DNA of 64,000 bases, from contig CAWBOY010000001.1 of assembly GCA_963790585.1 (NCBI GenBank), positions 124,001 through 188,000 of the forward strand, in the 5' to 3' direction. Source of the stretch: CAWBOY01 sp963790585 (GTDB lineage: Bacteria; Planctomycetota; Planctomycetia; Gemmatales; Gemmataceae). Shown in pieces: positions 54,359 to 63,688 of this stretch (positions within the stretch are counted from its first letter, which is position 1; each line of letters opens with the position of its first letter). A model generated the notes under the pieces. The model was not told the origin of the DNA. It did not search any database and saw nothing but the letters and a program-made list of their open reading frames with translations. The position numbers were made by a program, and so were the translations under genes.

Positions 54359-55747
54359 TTATTTCTTCTCCGGAATCAATTCCAGGCACACCAATCGATC
54401 CCTGCCGCGCACATACAGCAAGCCATGCGACACGACCGGCGCTGCCCAGCACGGATAATGCAACAACGCCGTCCCATCTTTGTCGCGCAAGATAACCTGC
54501 GATACCTCTTCGTATTTCACCGGATTCACCTTGAGCAGACGCAGCACGCCGTCCTCGCCGAGACAGAGAAAATGACCATCAATGAGCGTCAAAGACGCGC
54601 GCGATAAATCCGGTTCGCGCCACATAACCTTGCCGGTTGCCAACTCGACGCAGCGCAGCTCGGCTTCTTCTTTGTGCCGACCGCTGGAGCCGTACACGTA
54701 GCCATCGACGTGAATCGGTGTGTTCCAGTGACACTGCAAGCTCTTGCCGCGCGGCTTGGCGGCGTCGGACCAGACGACCTTGTAACCGCCCGGCTTGACT
54801 TCGAGGAGCGCAGCGCCGGGGCCATAGGTTTCCGAGATAAGCACCTTGTTGCCGACGACAGCCGGCGACGAAGCGTTGACGCTTTCGAGAACGCGGGCGC
54901 GCCAGGGGAACGTGAAATCGACTTTGCCATTGGCCGGGTCGAGACCGATCAAGCCGGACCGGGCGAACAGAAAACACCAGCGCCGCCCCTCGATCGTCGC
55001 CAACGTCGGCGTCGAATAACTCGCGAGGTCACTTCCGGTCTTGTAGACCTCTTTGCCTGTATATTTGTTGAACGCTACGAGAGCGCTCCCGTTACTCTCC
55101 AGGTCTTTGAAATCAACTCTGTCGCTGCCCTTGGGGCTGCCGCCGACCATGGCGAGTACGAGATCACCCTCGATCACAGGTGTACTGCCGACGCCGAAGA
55201 AATTTTGGACGAAGCCATACTCCTTCTTGGTATCGACCTTCCAAACGACCTTGCCATCGGTAACGCGCAGGCACTGGAGCGTTCCCTCCGGCCCGTAAAT
55301 AGTAACACGCTCGCCATCGACGACCGGATAGCAGCGCGGGCCGTTGCTGTAACCATATTGGTCCTCAAATTCGACCGGATAGTCGAACGACCAGAGCGTC
55401 TCCCCCGTTTCGCTATTGAGGCAACGAAGCCGGGCAAGGTCGCGGCGCCGGTCAAAGAGAAACAGCCGGCCACGGCTAATGGTCGGCATTGAGTAGCCTT
55501 CGTTGATCTTCACGTCCCAAAGAATCTTCGGCCCCGACTTCGGCCACGGCGTCAAAATTCCTTTCTCCTGCGACACGCCATCGCCCGTCGGCCCGAGAAA
55601 CCGCGGCCAATCGACGCCGCTTTTGCGCGTGCCGAGATCGCGTGGCAACTTCGCATCAGGGCCCGAAGGGACGACTTCGTCATCGATGACAACAGACGTC
55701 GAGCAGCCGCACAGAATCAGGCAAGTTATGTAGAGGAGGCGTTGCAT
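54359..55747 (-). CDS. PQQ-binding-like beta-propeller lipoprotein
   Basis: Secreted protein with outer-quinoprotein repeats. The ATG at 55747 gives a lipobox (MQRLLYITCLILCGCS, Cys at about 14), so a lipoprotein is likely. Propeller strands recur as GRLFLFDRRRDLARLRCLNSETGETLWSFDYP, DLVLAMVGGSPKGSD, and similar motifs to the C-terminus LLYVRGRDRLVCLELI. No calcium/PQQ-binding residues of true dehydrogenases were noted; many planctomycete paralogues of this type exist and their role is unknown. Confidence 0.85.
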   Translation of the reverse strand: MQRLLYITCLILCGCSTSVVIDDEVVPSGPDAKLPRDLGTRKSGVDWPRFLGPTGDGVSQEKGILTPWPKSGPKILWDVKINEGYSMPTISRGRLFLFDRRRDLARLRCLNSETGETLWSFDYPVEFEDQYGYSNGPRCYPVVDGERVTIYGPEGTLQCLRVTDGKVVWKVDTKKEYGFVQNFFGVGSTPVIEGDLVLAMVGGSPKGSDRVDFKDLESNGSALVAFNKYTGKEVYKTGSDLASYSTPTLATIEGRRWCFLFARSGLIGLDPANGKVDFTFPWRARVLESVNASSPAVVGNKVLISETYGPGAALLEVKPGGYKVVWSDAAKPRGKSLQCHWNTPIHVDGYVYGSSGRHKEEAELRCVELATGKVMWREPDLSRASLTLIDGHFLCLGEDGVLRLLKVNPVKYEEVSQVILRDKDGTALLHYPCWAAPVVSHGLLYVRGRDRLVCLELIPEKK

Positions 55748-55869
55748 CGTTTTAGCTCCGTGATGCTCAGGACACCATACCATAGCGCGTGCCTTGCCGA
55801 CCGCCGCGTCTGCCTGTATTACGAATTGCAGGTGCGTAACACGAACGGATTGACCTCGGAGGCAAAGCC

Positions 55870-56652
55870 ATGAAAAAGCGATCGGGGTTCACATTAATCG
55901 AGTTGCTCGTCGTCATAGGGATCATCGCCGCCTTGATTGGCTTGTTGCTGCCGGCTGTTCAAATAGCGCGTGACGCCGCAAGCAGGTCGGAATGCCAGGC
56001 TAACCTTAGACAAATCGCCATGGGCGTCCAACAGTATTACGACGCGAACGGCGGCCAATTCTTTCTGCATCATCCCTTCGACGCCGATGTGATTGCCAAT
56101 ACCAACGATGCCAATTCTTTCGCTGAGATCTATTGGGAAGACAAGATCATGCCGTGGGTCGGCGGCTCCAGCGAAGCCAACGAAAGCCTCGCCACGCAGG
56201 GCATTCTGACGGGAAGCCAAAAGATCTTCCGGTGCAATAGCGATCCGTCGATTATTCAACCCTTTATCACCGACTCCGGCGCGACGGATGGCGTCTCCAA
56301 CCGCACCAGCTATCTGATGAATTCGCTCCTGAGTCACAAAACGCGACGTTATGGCCGATTCACTTGGATGAAGTTTTCTACCCAGGTCGGCACATCGAAT
56401 TTTCTATGCTTTTCCGAGCGCAACGCCGACGCTTTCACTCCCGGCTCTGGCGGCGATCCGCGCCAGGACGACTACGACGTTTGGTTGGGAAGCATCACCA
56501 TCGGACCCTGGATCGCCTCCACGCGTCACACCCAGGTCGCCAATTATCTTTATCTCGATGGACATGCGGTGACGCTGCCTTGGAATGTGGCGTTGCCGGA
56601 CATGTATCCGGACAAAATCGTCCTCATACAAGATGGTAGTTATCCATTTTAA
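55870..56652 (+). CDS. DUF1559 type II secretion/pilin-like protein with H-x9-DG motif
   Basis: A 260-residue protein starting with a type IV pilin-like cleavage region and helix (KKRSGFTLIELLVVIGIIAALIGLLLPAVQ), with cleavage expected after the glycine before FTLIE. The C-terminal H-x9-DG motif, HTQVANYLYLDG, defines the planctomycete-specific DUF1559 group. GAGG lies just upstream of the ATG. The proteins are thought to be pseudopilin-like; their target is unknown. Confidence 0.93.
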   Translation: MKKRSGFTLIELLVVIGIIAALIGLLLPAVQIARDAASRSECQANLRQIAMGVQQYYDANGGQFFLHHPFDADVIANTNDANSFAEIYWEDKIMPWVGGSSEANESLATQGILTGSQKIFRCNSDPSIIQPFITDSGATDGVSNRTSYLMNSLLSHKTRRYGRFTWMKFSTQVGTSNFLCFSERNADAFTPGSGGDPRQDDYDVWLGSITIGPWIASTRHTQVANYLYLDGHAVTLPWNVALPDMYPDKIVLIQDGSYPF

Positions 56653-56684
56653 CCTTTGCCGTACCGCTGAGCCTGGATGATCTC

Positions 56685-57110
56685 GTGACCCCTCGCACGT
56701 TCCTTCTTTGCTTGGTTCCCTTCGCCTTGAGCTTGGGCGGCTGTGGTCAATCAACTCCGACCGCCCTGCCGACGACAGGTTCGCCCGAGGTCGTCCGCGC
56801 TTTTTTCGAAGCGGTAGTCCATCAGGAATGGCCCAAGGCCTACGACCAGCTCCACCCCGATCAGCGCACAAAGTATACCCTCGCCCGCTTTACACAATTG
56901 GCGAAGTCGTATTATCAGCACCTTGGCTTTGCGCCCCGCGAAGTCCACGTCCGATCATGCGAGGAACACGGCGCGGAAGCCATCGCTCACGTCGTCTTTA
57001 CGGGAGAGAGCGGGCCCAAGCAAAAGTTTCATAAGGAGGCGGTGGCGCTGCAATCGAGTGTGAATGGCTGGGGGATCGTCCTGCCCCCCAAGTTTGGGCA
57101 GGCGAAATGA
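56685..57110 (+). CDS. Small lipoprotein of unknown function
   Basis: A 141-residue protein starting at GTG with a signal peptide ending in a lipobox (LSLGGCGQ). The rest, SPEVVRAFFEAVVHQEWPKAYDQLHPD, resembles a small SnoaL/NTF2-like fold, but the match is weak. It follows the DUF1559 gene by 32 bp. Confidence 0.65.
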   Translation: MTPRTFLLCLVPFALSLGGCGQSTPTALPTTGSPEVVRAFFEAVVHQEWPKAYDQLHPDQRTKYTLARFTQLAKSYYQHLGFAPREVHVRSCEEHGAEAIAHVVFTGESGPKQKFHKEAVALQSSVNGWGIVLPPKFGQAK

Positions 57111-57171
57111 GCCGACATAAATCAGCTGTATAAAAAGATATTGACGATCTCCATTAGATCTTTAAGTCGCC

Positions 57172-58175
57172 CTATCGCCTTCCCAAGAGATCCTTACTTA
57201 TCGCTGTCGCCTTCTCGTTGCCCGCAATCGTCACAGGGCCCTTCGCCGCGAGCCCGCTCGGATAATACGGCCTCCTCGCATGAGGATACGCCTCCGTCCG
57301 CAAATGTGCCAACATATGATGCCCCACACGCCGCTCACGCTCGGCCCGAACCGCGGCGATGTCGATCGGCGCGACGACGATTTTCTCGCCTGGGCCAGGG
57401 TCTGCCTGCGCAAGATGCGCCCGTCGTAATCGACGACCATGCTGCCGCCCGGCCATGAAAACGGCGGATAGTGGTGCGCCGATGCCCCCTGATTGGACGC
57501 GACAACATAGGCGATGTTCTCGAGCGCCCGGCAGCGATTGACAATGGTCCACCAATCCATCGGCGGCGTCGCGCCCCAGGGGTCCATATAGGCGGAGACA
57601 CGCACCAGAACCTCGGCTCCTTGTAGAGCCAGCTCGCGGATCGCCTCCGGAAAGAGCCAGTCATAGCAGATCGCGGTTCCGATTCTCCCGATGTCGGTGT
57701 CGGCGACAGGAAACAGAGGATCGGCATAGCCCGGCACATCATGCGGGCTGGAATGGACCTCCCAGGGCACCCAGGGATTCACCTTGCGATAGCGATAGAG
57801 CAGCCCCTCCGGCCCGATCAAGCAGGTCGCGTTGAACACTTGACCCGGGTAGCGGGCATCGCGCTCGAGGAAACTCGCGGTCTGGATGTAGACGCCGCGC
57901 TCTTTCGCCTTCAAGATATATCTATCGGTGTGTTCATTCGGAATGGGCACGGCGAGCCGATCGTGAAGCTCCTCCACCGTTTCATACACCGGGGCGGCAT
58001 GGCCGAACTCGGGAAACGCGAGCAGCTTCACATCCCCGAATGGGCCATAGCCGATGACAGCCCGGTCGATCATCGCCAGCATGTGATCGACATGAGACGC
58101 GATCTCCGAGCGCTCGCGCGGGTTGGCGAAATCGGTCTGACAGGCGGCGGCCAGATAACGGGGGATCAGGGGCAT
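57172..58175 (-). CDS. Nitrilase/carbon-nitrogen hydrolase, frame-broken
   Basis: A 335-residue member of the nitrilase superfamily. The triad is visible: FPEFGHAAP (Glu), YRKVNPW (Lys) and GTAICYDWLFPE (Cys). After DYDGRIL, at about 57405-57410, the frame changes; the second frame continues PGPGEKIVVAPIDIAAVRAERERRVGHHMLAHLRTEAY and stops at 57172, which is the normal nitrilase C-terminus. The other frame runs to 57231 as non-family sequence. A one-base indel in a GCAGGCAG stretch is likely. The substrate is unknown. Confidence 0.83.
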
Positions 58176-58279
58176 ACCAGTCCTCGCGCGTTGACAGCTT
58201 CTCGGATGAGGATTAAGATCGTCAGCCTATTCATAACAATAGAATTTGGCCGGTTTCATCGACCGTGCGGATCCTCTCT

Positions 58280-60182
58280 ATGACACGTCTCAACGTTCTC
58301 CTCTGCTCTGTCGTGGTAGCGCTAGCGGTCACGGTCGCGGCTTCTATCTTCCTCCCAGGCTGGCTTTGGCCTTCAAACGCGCCTGCGCCGCGTCCGGATA
58401 TACCGGCGGTGGGGGAACGTCTTACCATCCCTGTGCCCAAGGTGGCGTTCACCGACGTCACAGTCAAAGCGGGCATTTCGTTTCGACATTTCAATGGCGC
58501 GACTGGTCAGAAGCTCCTTCCAGAGACGATGGGTTCGGGCGCGGCCGCGATCGACTACAACAAAGACGGCAAACAGGATTTATTGTTTATCAACAGCTGC
58601 CCCTGGCCCGGTCAACCGACGACGGGCAAGCCGCCGTGTCTTGCGCTCTATCGCAACAAGGGCGAGGGCACTTTCGACGATGTCACCGTCGAAGTCGGCT
58701 TGAATGTCACGATGTATGGCATGGGCGTCACGGTTGGCGACTTTGACAACGATGGCTATCCCGACATTTTCGTCACCGGCATCGGCGGCAATCGGCTGTT
58801 TCACAACGTCGCGGGGCCTGGGGGGAGTCGCCGCTTCGAGGACGTCACCAAGGATGCTGGCGTCGCTGGCCCCGGCGGCTGGCCGACGGGCGTGACGCGC
58901 GACGAGTTCACCAATTGGCGGAAGCCGATTGCGTTCGGCTCCTCGGCGACCTGGCTCGATTTCGATGGCGATGGCCGACTCGATCTTTTCGTCTGCTACT
59001 ACGTCACCTGGTCGCCGGCGATCGATCTGTCGATCAATGCTTCCTTGACGGGCATCGGCAGGGCCTACATGCCGCCGACGCAGTTTGAGGGTGTGCAGTG
59101 CGCTCTCTATCGCAACCTTGGCGGCGGACGCTTTGAAGACGTCTCGGCCGAGGCCGGCATTCAGGTCTTCGAGCGCGAGGGAACTGACGCCAATGCTCGC
59201 CAGCGTTCCGTCGGCAAATCGCTCGGCGTGATCGTCTGCGACCCCGATGACGATAACTGGCCCGACATCATGGTTGCGAACGACACGGTGCGCAACTTCT
59301 TCTTCCACAATATCCCGGGCCCGAACGGCACGCGCCGCTTCGAGGAGATCGGCCTGAAGCATGGCGTCGCCTATGCCGAGGGTCGGCCGCGCGGGGCGAT
59401 GGGCATCGACTGGGGCGAATATCGGCCAGGCAAGAGGCGCGCTCATCATCGCCAATTTCGCCAACGAGCCGGACACGTTTCTCTCGCTGGATAGCCCGTC
59501 GAAGTTGCTCTTCTCCGATGCCTCGCTCGCCGTCGGTCTCGCTGGGCCGAGCCGCGGGCCGCTCAAGTTCGGCGCCTTTTTCTTCGACTTCGACAACGAC
59601 GGGCGCCTGGACCTGCTGACATGCAATGGTCATCTCGAACCGGAAATCGCCAAGCTCCAGACCGGTCAATCGTTCGCTCAGCCCGCCCAGTTATTTTGGA
59701 ATGCCGGCGGCGGCCAGCGCTGGTACGAGCCGGTTACCGCGGCCGACTCCGGGCCAGACCTATTTCAGCCAATGGTCGGGCGCGGCTGTGCCTTTCTCGA
59801 TTTCAACGGCGACGGCAAGCTCGACGTCGTATTGACCGAAAACAACGGCCCCGCCCGCCTGTTGCGGAACGACGGCGATCTCAATCACCACTGGATTCGC
59901 CTGACGCTCGAAGGCGACGGCAAGAAATCGAACCGCAGCGCCATCGGCGCCCAAATCACCGTCGAAGCCAGCGGCATGGTGTTGCGCCGCCAAGTGAGCG
60001 CGGGCCGTGGCTACCTGAGTCAGAGCGAATTACCGGTAACGGTAGGTCTCGGCAAAGTGACCAAGATCGATAAGGTCACCGTTCGCTGGCCAGGGAAAAA
60101 CGTCGGCGAGCCCCAGGTCTGGACCGATCTGGAAGTTGACAAGGCGCATACGCTGAAACAGGGCGAGGCTATGGCGAAATAG
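58280..60182 (+). CDS. CRTAC1/UnbV-type FG-GAP repeat protein, frame-broken
   Basis: A secreted protein built of FG-GAP/VCBS repeats and a C-terminal ASPIC/UnbV domain. The ATG at 58280 gives a signal peptide. Calcium-type repeats are clear: AAIDYNKDGKQDLLFIN, GDFDNDGYPDIFVTG, LDFDGDGRLDLFVCY. At about 59430-59436 (CAAGAGGC) an extra base moves the frame; the second frame continues GALIIANFANEPDTF, FDFDNDGRLDLLTCN, FLDFNGDGKLDVVLTENN and the UnbV part (SAGRGYLSQSELPVTVGLG, KVTVRWPG). Such proteins are common in planctomycetes; function unknown. Confidence 0.87.
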
Positions 60183-60244
60183 CGTTGCGCCGTTAAACGG
60201 CCCCTGCTTCCAAGCCGACAGGATTCTTAGGATCGCTAACAATT

Positions 60245-60261
60245 CTTAGAGCCTATCCGAA
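60245..60261. repeat. Left 17-bp inverted repeat flanking the intron region
   Basis: CTTAGAGCCTATCCGAA, complementary to 62324-62340 with one mismatch. These ends resemble inverted repeats of IS5-type elements and may bound an old short mobile element into which the intron moved. Confidence 0.65.
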
Positions 60262-60262
60262 A

Positions 60263-60331
60263 AAGGGGACGGGCACCATTGTGCGCAGCACCACCCTTCG
60301 GGCCGTTCCGGCAATGGTGCCCGTCCCCTTT
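60263..60331. repeat. Terminator-like hairpin just upstream of the intron
   Basis: AAAGGGGACGGGCACCATTG pairs with CAATGGTGCCCGTCCCCTTT, followed by the intron start. Group IIC introns typically insert just after such terminator-like hairpins. Confidence 0.8.
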
Positions 60332-60835
60332 GTGCGCCGTGCCAAGGCGTGACTTTTCAGTGGGTGCGAATCCCACCCGGCAACTGGTCGTTCCAGCCGG
60401 TAGCAATCGGAGCGGCAGTGGAGGTAACGAAACTGTCGAAGCCTTCGATGGAAAGGGTCGTTTGAGCGACTCCGCGAGCAGGCAGGCCGTAACGTGAGTG
60501 AACGCTGAGCAGGCCTCGAAACGGGTAATGTGGTAGCCGACCCAGCAAAGGGATGGGGAAGGCCGCAGACGCGAGGATACAGGGGGAACGACTTTAGCCC
60601 CACCCGCGTTGCCACCGGGGTAATGGCGACGGCATGTCGGCATAGGAAAGTTAACGCAACACGGGAAACCCCCTGCGGTGGCAGCAGTGCCAACCGGACG
60701 CCCGCGAGGGACAGGCCGGGCCGCTTGGGGTGGCGGAGAGGCTCGTAGTACCGCTGAAGCCGGGTAACGCCGGTGGAGGGAAGGGGCCTTGGTTCAAGGA
60801 CAGCGTCCGAAGGAAAGAGAGCCAGGAGATTGGTG

Positions 60836-62152
60836 ATGAGCCTAACACCTCCCGATACGGTTCGGAAACTCCAGGAGACGTTGCATGCCAAAGCGAAGAG
60901 AGCACCCACCTATCGGTTCTATGCGTTGTACGACAAGGTGTACCGGGCCGATGTGCTGGGCCATGCGTACCTGTGCTGTGCCGCTAACGACGGCGCGGCG
61001 GGGGTGGATGGCCAGACGTTCACGGACATCAAGGAGTACGGGCTGGACCGTTGGCTGGGTGAACTGACGGAAGAACTCCGAAACAAAGCGTATCGCCCGC
61101 AAGCAGTCCGACGGGTGTACATACCGAAGTCGGATGGCAAACAGCGACCGTTGGGCATTCCAACGATCCGCGACCGCGTCGTGCAGATGGCTGTGTTGCT
61201 CGTCTTGGAGCCGATCTTCGAGGCGGACTTGCAGCCGGAACAATTTGCTTATCGGCAAGGCCGAAGCGCTCTGGACGCGATCGAGCAGGTCCAATTGTTG
61301 CTAGACAACGGGCATACGGAGATTGTCGATGCGGACTTGAGTGGGTACTTCGATAGCATCCCCCACGCCGAGTTAATGGCATCGGTGAGCCGACGGCTTA
61401 GTGACGGGCTACTACTGGCCCTGATCAAAAGCTGGTTGGAGGCACCGGTGGAAGACCTTGGAGATCGTGGGGACAAGCGTCGAACGACTCGCAACAAGGA
61501 CGAGGGTCGCGGCACCCCGCAAGGGGGCGTGCTCTCGCCGCTGCTGGCGAATCTCTACATGCGTCGCTTCGTGCTGGGCTGGAAGACAAACGGGCATGCC
61601 AATCGTCTTGAGGCGCGTATCGTCAATTATGCGGACGACTTTGTGATCTGCTGCCGTGGTACGGCTCTTGAAGCCGAGGCGGTGATGCGGCGCATGATGT
61701 CGAAGCTGCGGTTGACGGTGAACGAGACGAAGACCCGGGTTTGCCGCTTGCCGGACGAGACGTTTTCGTTTTTGGGTTACACGTTCGGTCGGAACTGGTC
61801 GCCGAAGACGGGGCGTAGCTACATCGGTCCCCGTCCGGCCGTCAAGAAGATCCACGGGATCTGTGAGGTGATCCGCGATCAGACCAGCCGAACGTGGCAG
61901 TGGTTGTCTTGCCGGGCGTTAATAACTCGCGTCAACAGCCGACTGGTGGGCTGGGCGAACTATTTTTGTCTCGGTAACACGGCCCCGGCCATGAAGCAGG
62001 TGATGGCGCACACCTGTCAACGGCTCCGTCAGTGGCTGGGTCGGAAGCACCGCGTGCAGGGTACGGCCCGACAGTGTTATTCGGATCGTTACCTGCGTGA
62101 GGACCTGGGATTAGTGTGGCTTCCAGGGCGACCGCGACCTCGCGTCTTGTGA
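60836..62152 (+). CDS. ltrA: Group II intron reverse transcriptase/maturase
   Basis: A 438-residue RT-maturase. The ATG at 60836 (CAGGAG site) is chosen over a TTG at 60773. The RT domain has AGVDGQTF, VYIPKSDGKQRPLGIPTIRDRVVQ, IVDADLSGYFDSIPH, GTPQGGVLSPLLANLYM and the active site YADDFVICC. The maturase X domain follows (WLSCRALITRVNSRLVGWANYFCLGN). There is no HNH endonuclease domain at the C-terminus. The lack of endonuclease fits a class C, D, E or F bacterial intron. Intact. Confidence 0.94.
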   Translation: MSLTPPDTVRKLQETLHAKAKRAPTYRFYALYDKVYRADVLGHAYLCCAANDGAAGVDGQTFTDIKEYGLDRWLGELTEELRNKAYRPQAVRRVYIPKSDGKQRPLGIPTIRDRVVQMAVLLVLEPIFEADLQPEQFAYRQGRSALDAIEQVQLLLDNGHTEIVDADLSGYFDSIPHAELMASVSRRLSDGLLLALIKSWLEAPVEDLGDRGDKRRTTRNKDEGRGTPQGGVLSPLLANLYMRRFVLGWKTNGHANRLEARIVNYADDFVICCRGTALEAEAVMRRMMSKLRLTVNETKTRVCRLPDETFSFLGYTFGRNWSPKTGRSYIGPRPAVKKIHGICEVIRDQTSRTWQWLSCRALITRVNSRLVGWANYFCLGNTAPAMKQVMAHTCQRLRQWLGRKHRVQGTARQCYSDRYLREDLGLVWLPGRPRPRVL

Positions 62153-62178
62153 GCGAACGCATGAGTTACCTTGTCCGA

Positions 62179-62211
62179 GAGCCGGATGCCTTAATAGGGC
62201 CCGTCCGGTTC
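62179..62211 (+). ncRNA. Group II intron domain V
   Basis: A 33-nt hairpin starting GAGCCGGATGCC and ending CCCGTCCGGTTC, with the short loop and bulge of domain V. It lies 27 bp after the maturase stop codon. Confidence 0.8.
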
Positions 62212-62323
62212 GACGAGCGGGAAGTGGAAACGGGGCATGGCCGGGAGATTGAGGCACCGGCCAACGAAAGGGCCGGATACCGCTGGACTCGACCTAAACC
62301 ACCGCGCCACTTCTCGACTCTAC

Positions 62324-62340
62324 TTCGGATAGTCTCTAAG
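62324..62340. repeat. Right 17-bp inverted repeat flanking the intron region
   Basis: Complement of 60245-60261 with one mismatch. Confidence 0.65.
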
Positions 62341-62366
62341 TACCGCCAACGTTGGCGGTACTTAGA
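62335..62366. repeat. 32-bp perfect palindrome
   Basis: Uninterrupted palindrome centred on CCAACGTTGG, starting TCTAAGTACCG. It overlaps the right inverted repeat of the intron region. It has no loop and could form a cruciform or be a dimer-binding site. Confidence 0.85.
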
Positions 62367-62829
62367 ATCACGCTTTTTCCCTATAAAACACGGCAAATCG
62401 GCGCCGAAATTCTAAGCCCCCCAACATTCGCGCACTGAGGCTTCTATGGCACTTTTTGCCTCATTCGGTCCCGGCGGGCGGGTAGTTATCCTCTCCTCTT
62501 TGAGGCGAGATGCAAAAGATGTCATACCAGTTTGCATCTCGCTCTTTTCCTATCTAACATATTAACAAGACTCAATGTTACGCCGCGCCGAAATGGCGGT
62601 CAGATGCAGGCGCGACGGTCCCTCAATCTAACACATTGTTCTGTTTAAGTTTACAATGAGACCTAGACCGCTGCGCCAAAATCACACGTGGGCACGCCTC
62701 CTGCACCCCGGGATGCAAAATCAAATTCCCCTGGCGGCGGATCTTTTCCTCCGCGATTTTTTCATGCTAGGGTAATGAAGATGCCGATGACAAAGGGACG
62801 CCTTTTGCTCTCTTCATAAGGCACGCATC
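62367..62829. other. Intergenic region
   Basis: About 460 bp. No gene or structured element was recognised; AT-rich stretches near 62540-62660 stand out from the GC-rich surroundings. Confidence 0.5.
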
Positions 62830-63688
62830 ATGTTGCGCCGTCTCCGCGTCATGTGGCTATGCCCAGCCCTTGCTTTAGTCTTCGTAGGCTGCGCACTCAA
62901 CACCGTGAGGCCGCCGACGCCTGCAACGCACCTCGAGGCGAACCGCGACGAATTGCCTCTTCCAAATGAGCATTACTACGTCCTTATTTGGGCTTGGCAG
63001 CGCTTTCCCAAAATGCCCAACACGTCTCACTCCTTTGCCACAGTCGTCCATACGGCCGACTCGGCAGGTGGCCAACCTAAGATCCTTGATGCGCACACCA
63101 TCAGTTGGCTGCCCGCCACTTTGACGATCCATTCGACGCAAATTGTACCTGAGCCAGGTATTAACCTGACGCTCAAAGAAGGCATGGAGCATGCGCGAGA
63201 AAAATGAGCGCGTTTCGCTTTGGGGACCGTTCGAGTGCCGGCTCAGTTTCTATCGACGGTTCCTGGTCCAGAAGGAATTCCTCGAAACCAGCGGCATAGG
63301 CTACCAATGCACCGACAATATTGGAAAAGTGACAAGGACCGGTGAAGCCTGCAATTGCATCCACGCCATCATGGATATGGATCCTGAGTATGGACGCGCT
63401 AACTACCCGCTCATTTGGTTTGGCGACCCTGCCAGCGAACATATCGCCTACCGACTGCGCAAGCGCAAGTCGATTCTCAACCCAGAAGTTGAACATTACG
63501 AAGTGTTGACCGCCCTTAATCTAGGCGATTACCGAATACGCCGCCGTCACTTCGATGACCGTCTCCTCGTCTTCCCTCGGCTACAACCAGCGGAAATTCT
63601 TTTTCCAGGAGGCATACCACGCGACCAGCGCCAGGCGCCGCCGTATCCGGCGCCCCCGTATCCACCGCCTGGGCGGCGCGAGCCATAG
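62830..63688 (+). CDS. Lipoprotein of unknown function, frame-broken
   Basis: The first frame gives a signal and lipobox (ALVFVGCALN, Cys at about residue 21), then NEHYYVLIWAWQRFPKMPNTSHSFATVVH and a stop at 63207 after LTLKEGMEHAREK. At 63191 a second frame overlaps and continues NERVSLWGPFECRLSFYRRF, LWFGDPASEHIAYRLRK-like sequence and a Pro-rich end (PPYPAPPYPPPGRRE) to 63688. Removing one A from the A5 run at about 63199 joins both frames, so it is one gene of about 285 residues with a homopolymer error. Family unknown. Confidence 0.7.

Larger units (their letters stand above)
60332..62296 (+). mobile_element. Group II intron with maturase ORF (3' end approximate)
   Basis: The 5' end GTGCGCC at 60332 fits the GUGYG consensus. 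Some 500 bp of structured RNA (domains I-III) precede the maturase ORF in domain IV. Domain V is recognisable at 62179-62211. The 3' end is placed at about 62296 but domain VI was not resolved, so it could be off by some tens of bases. The intron sits directly after a terminator-like hairpin, as in group IIC. Confidence 0.85.
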
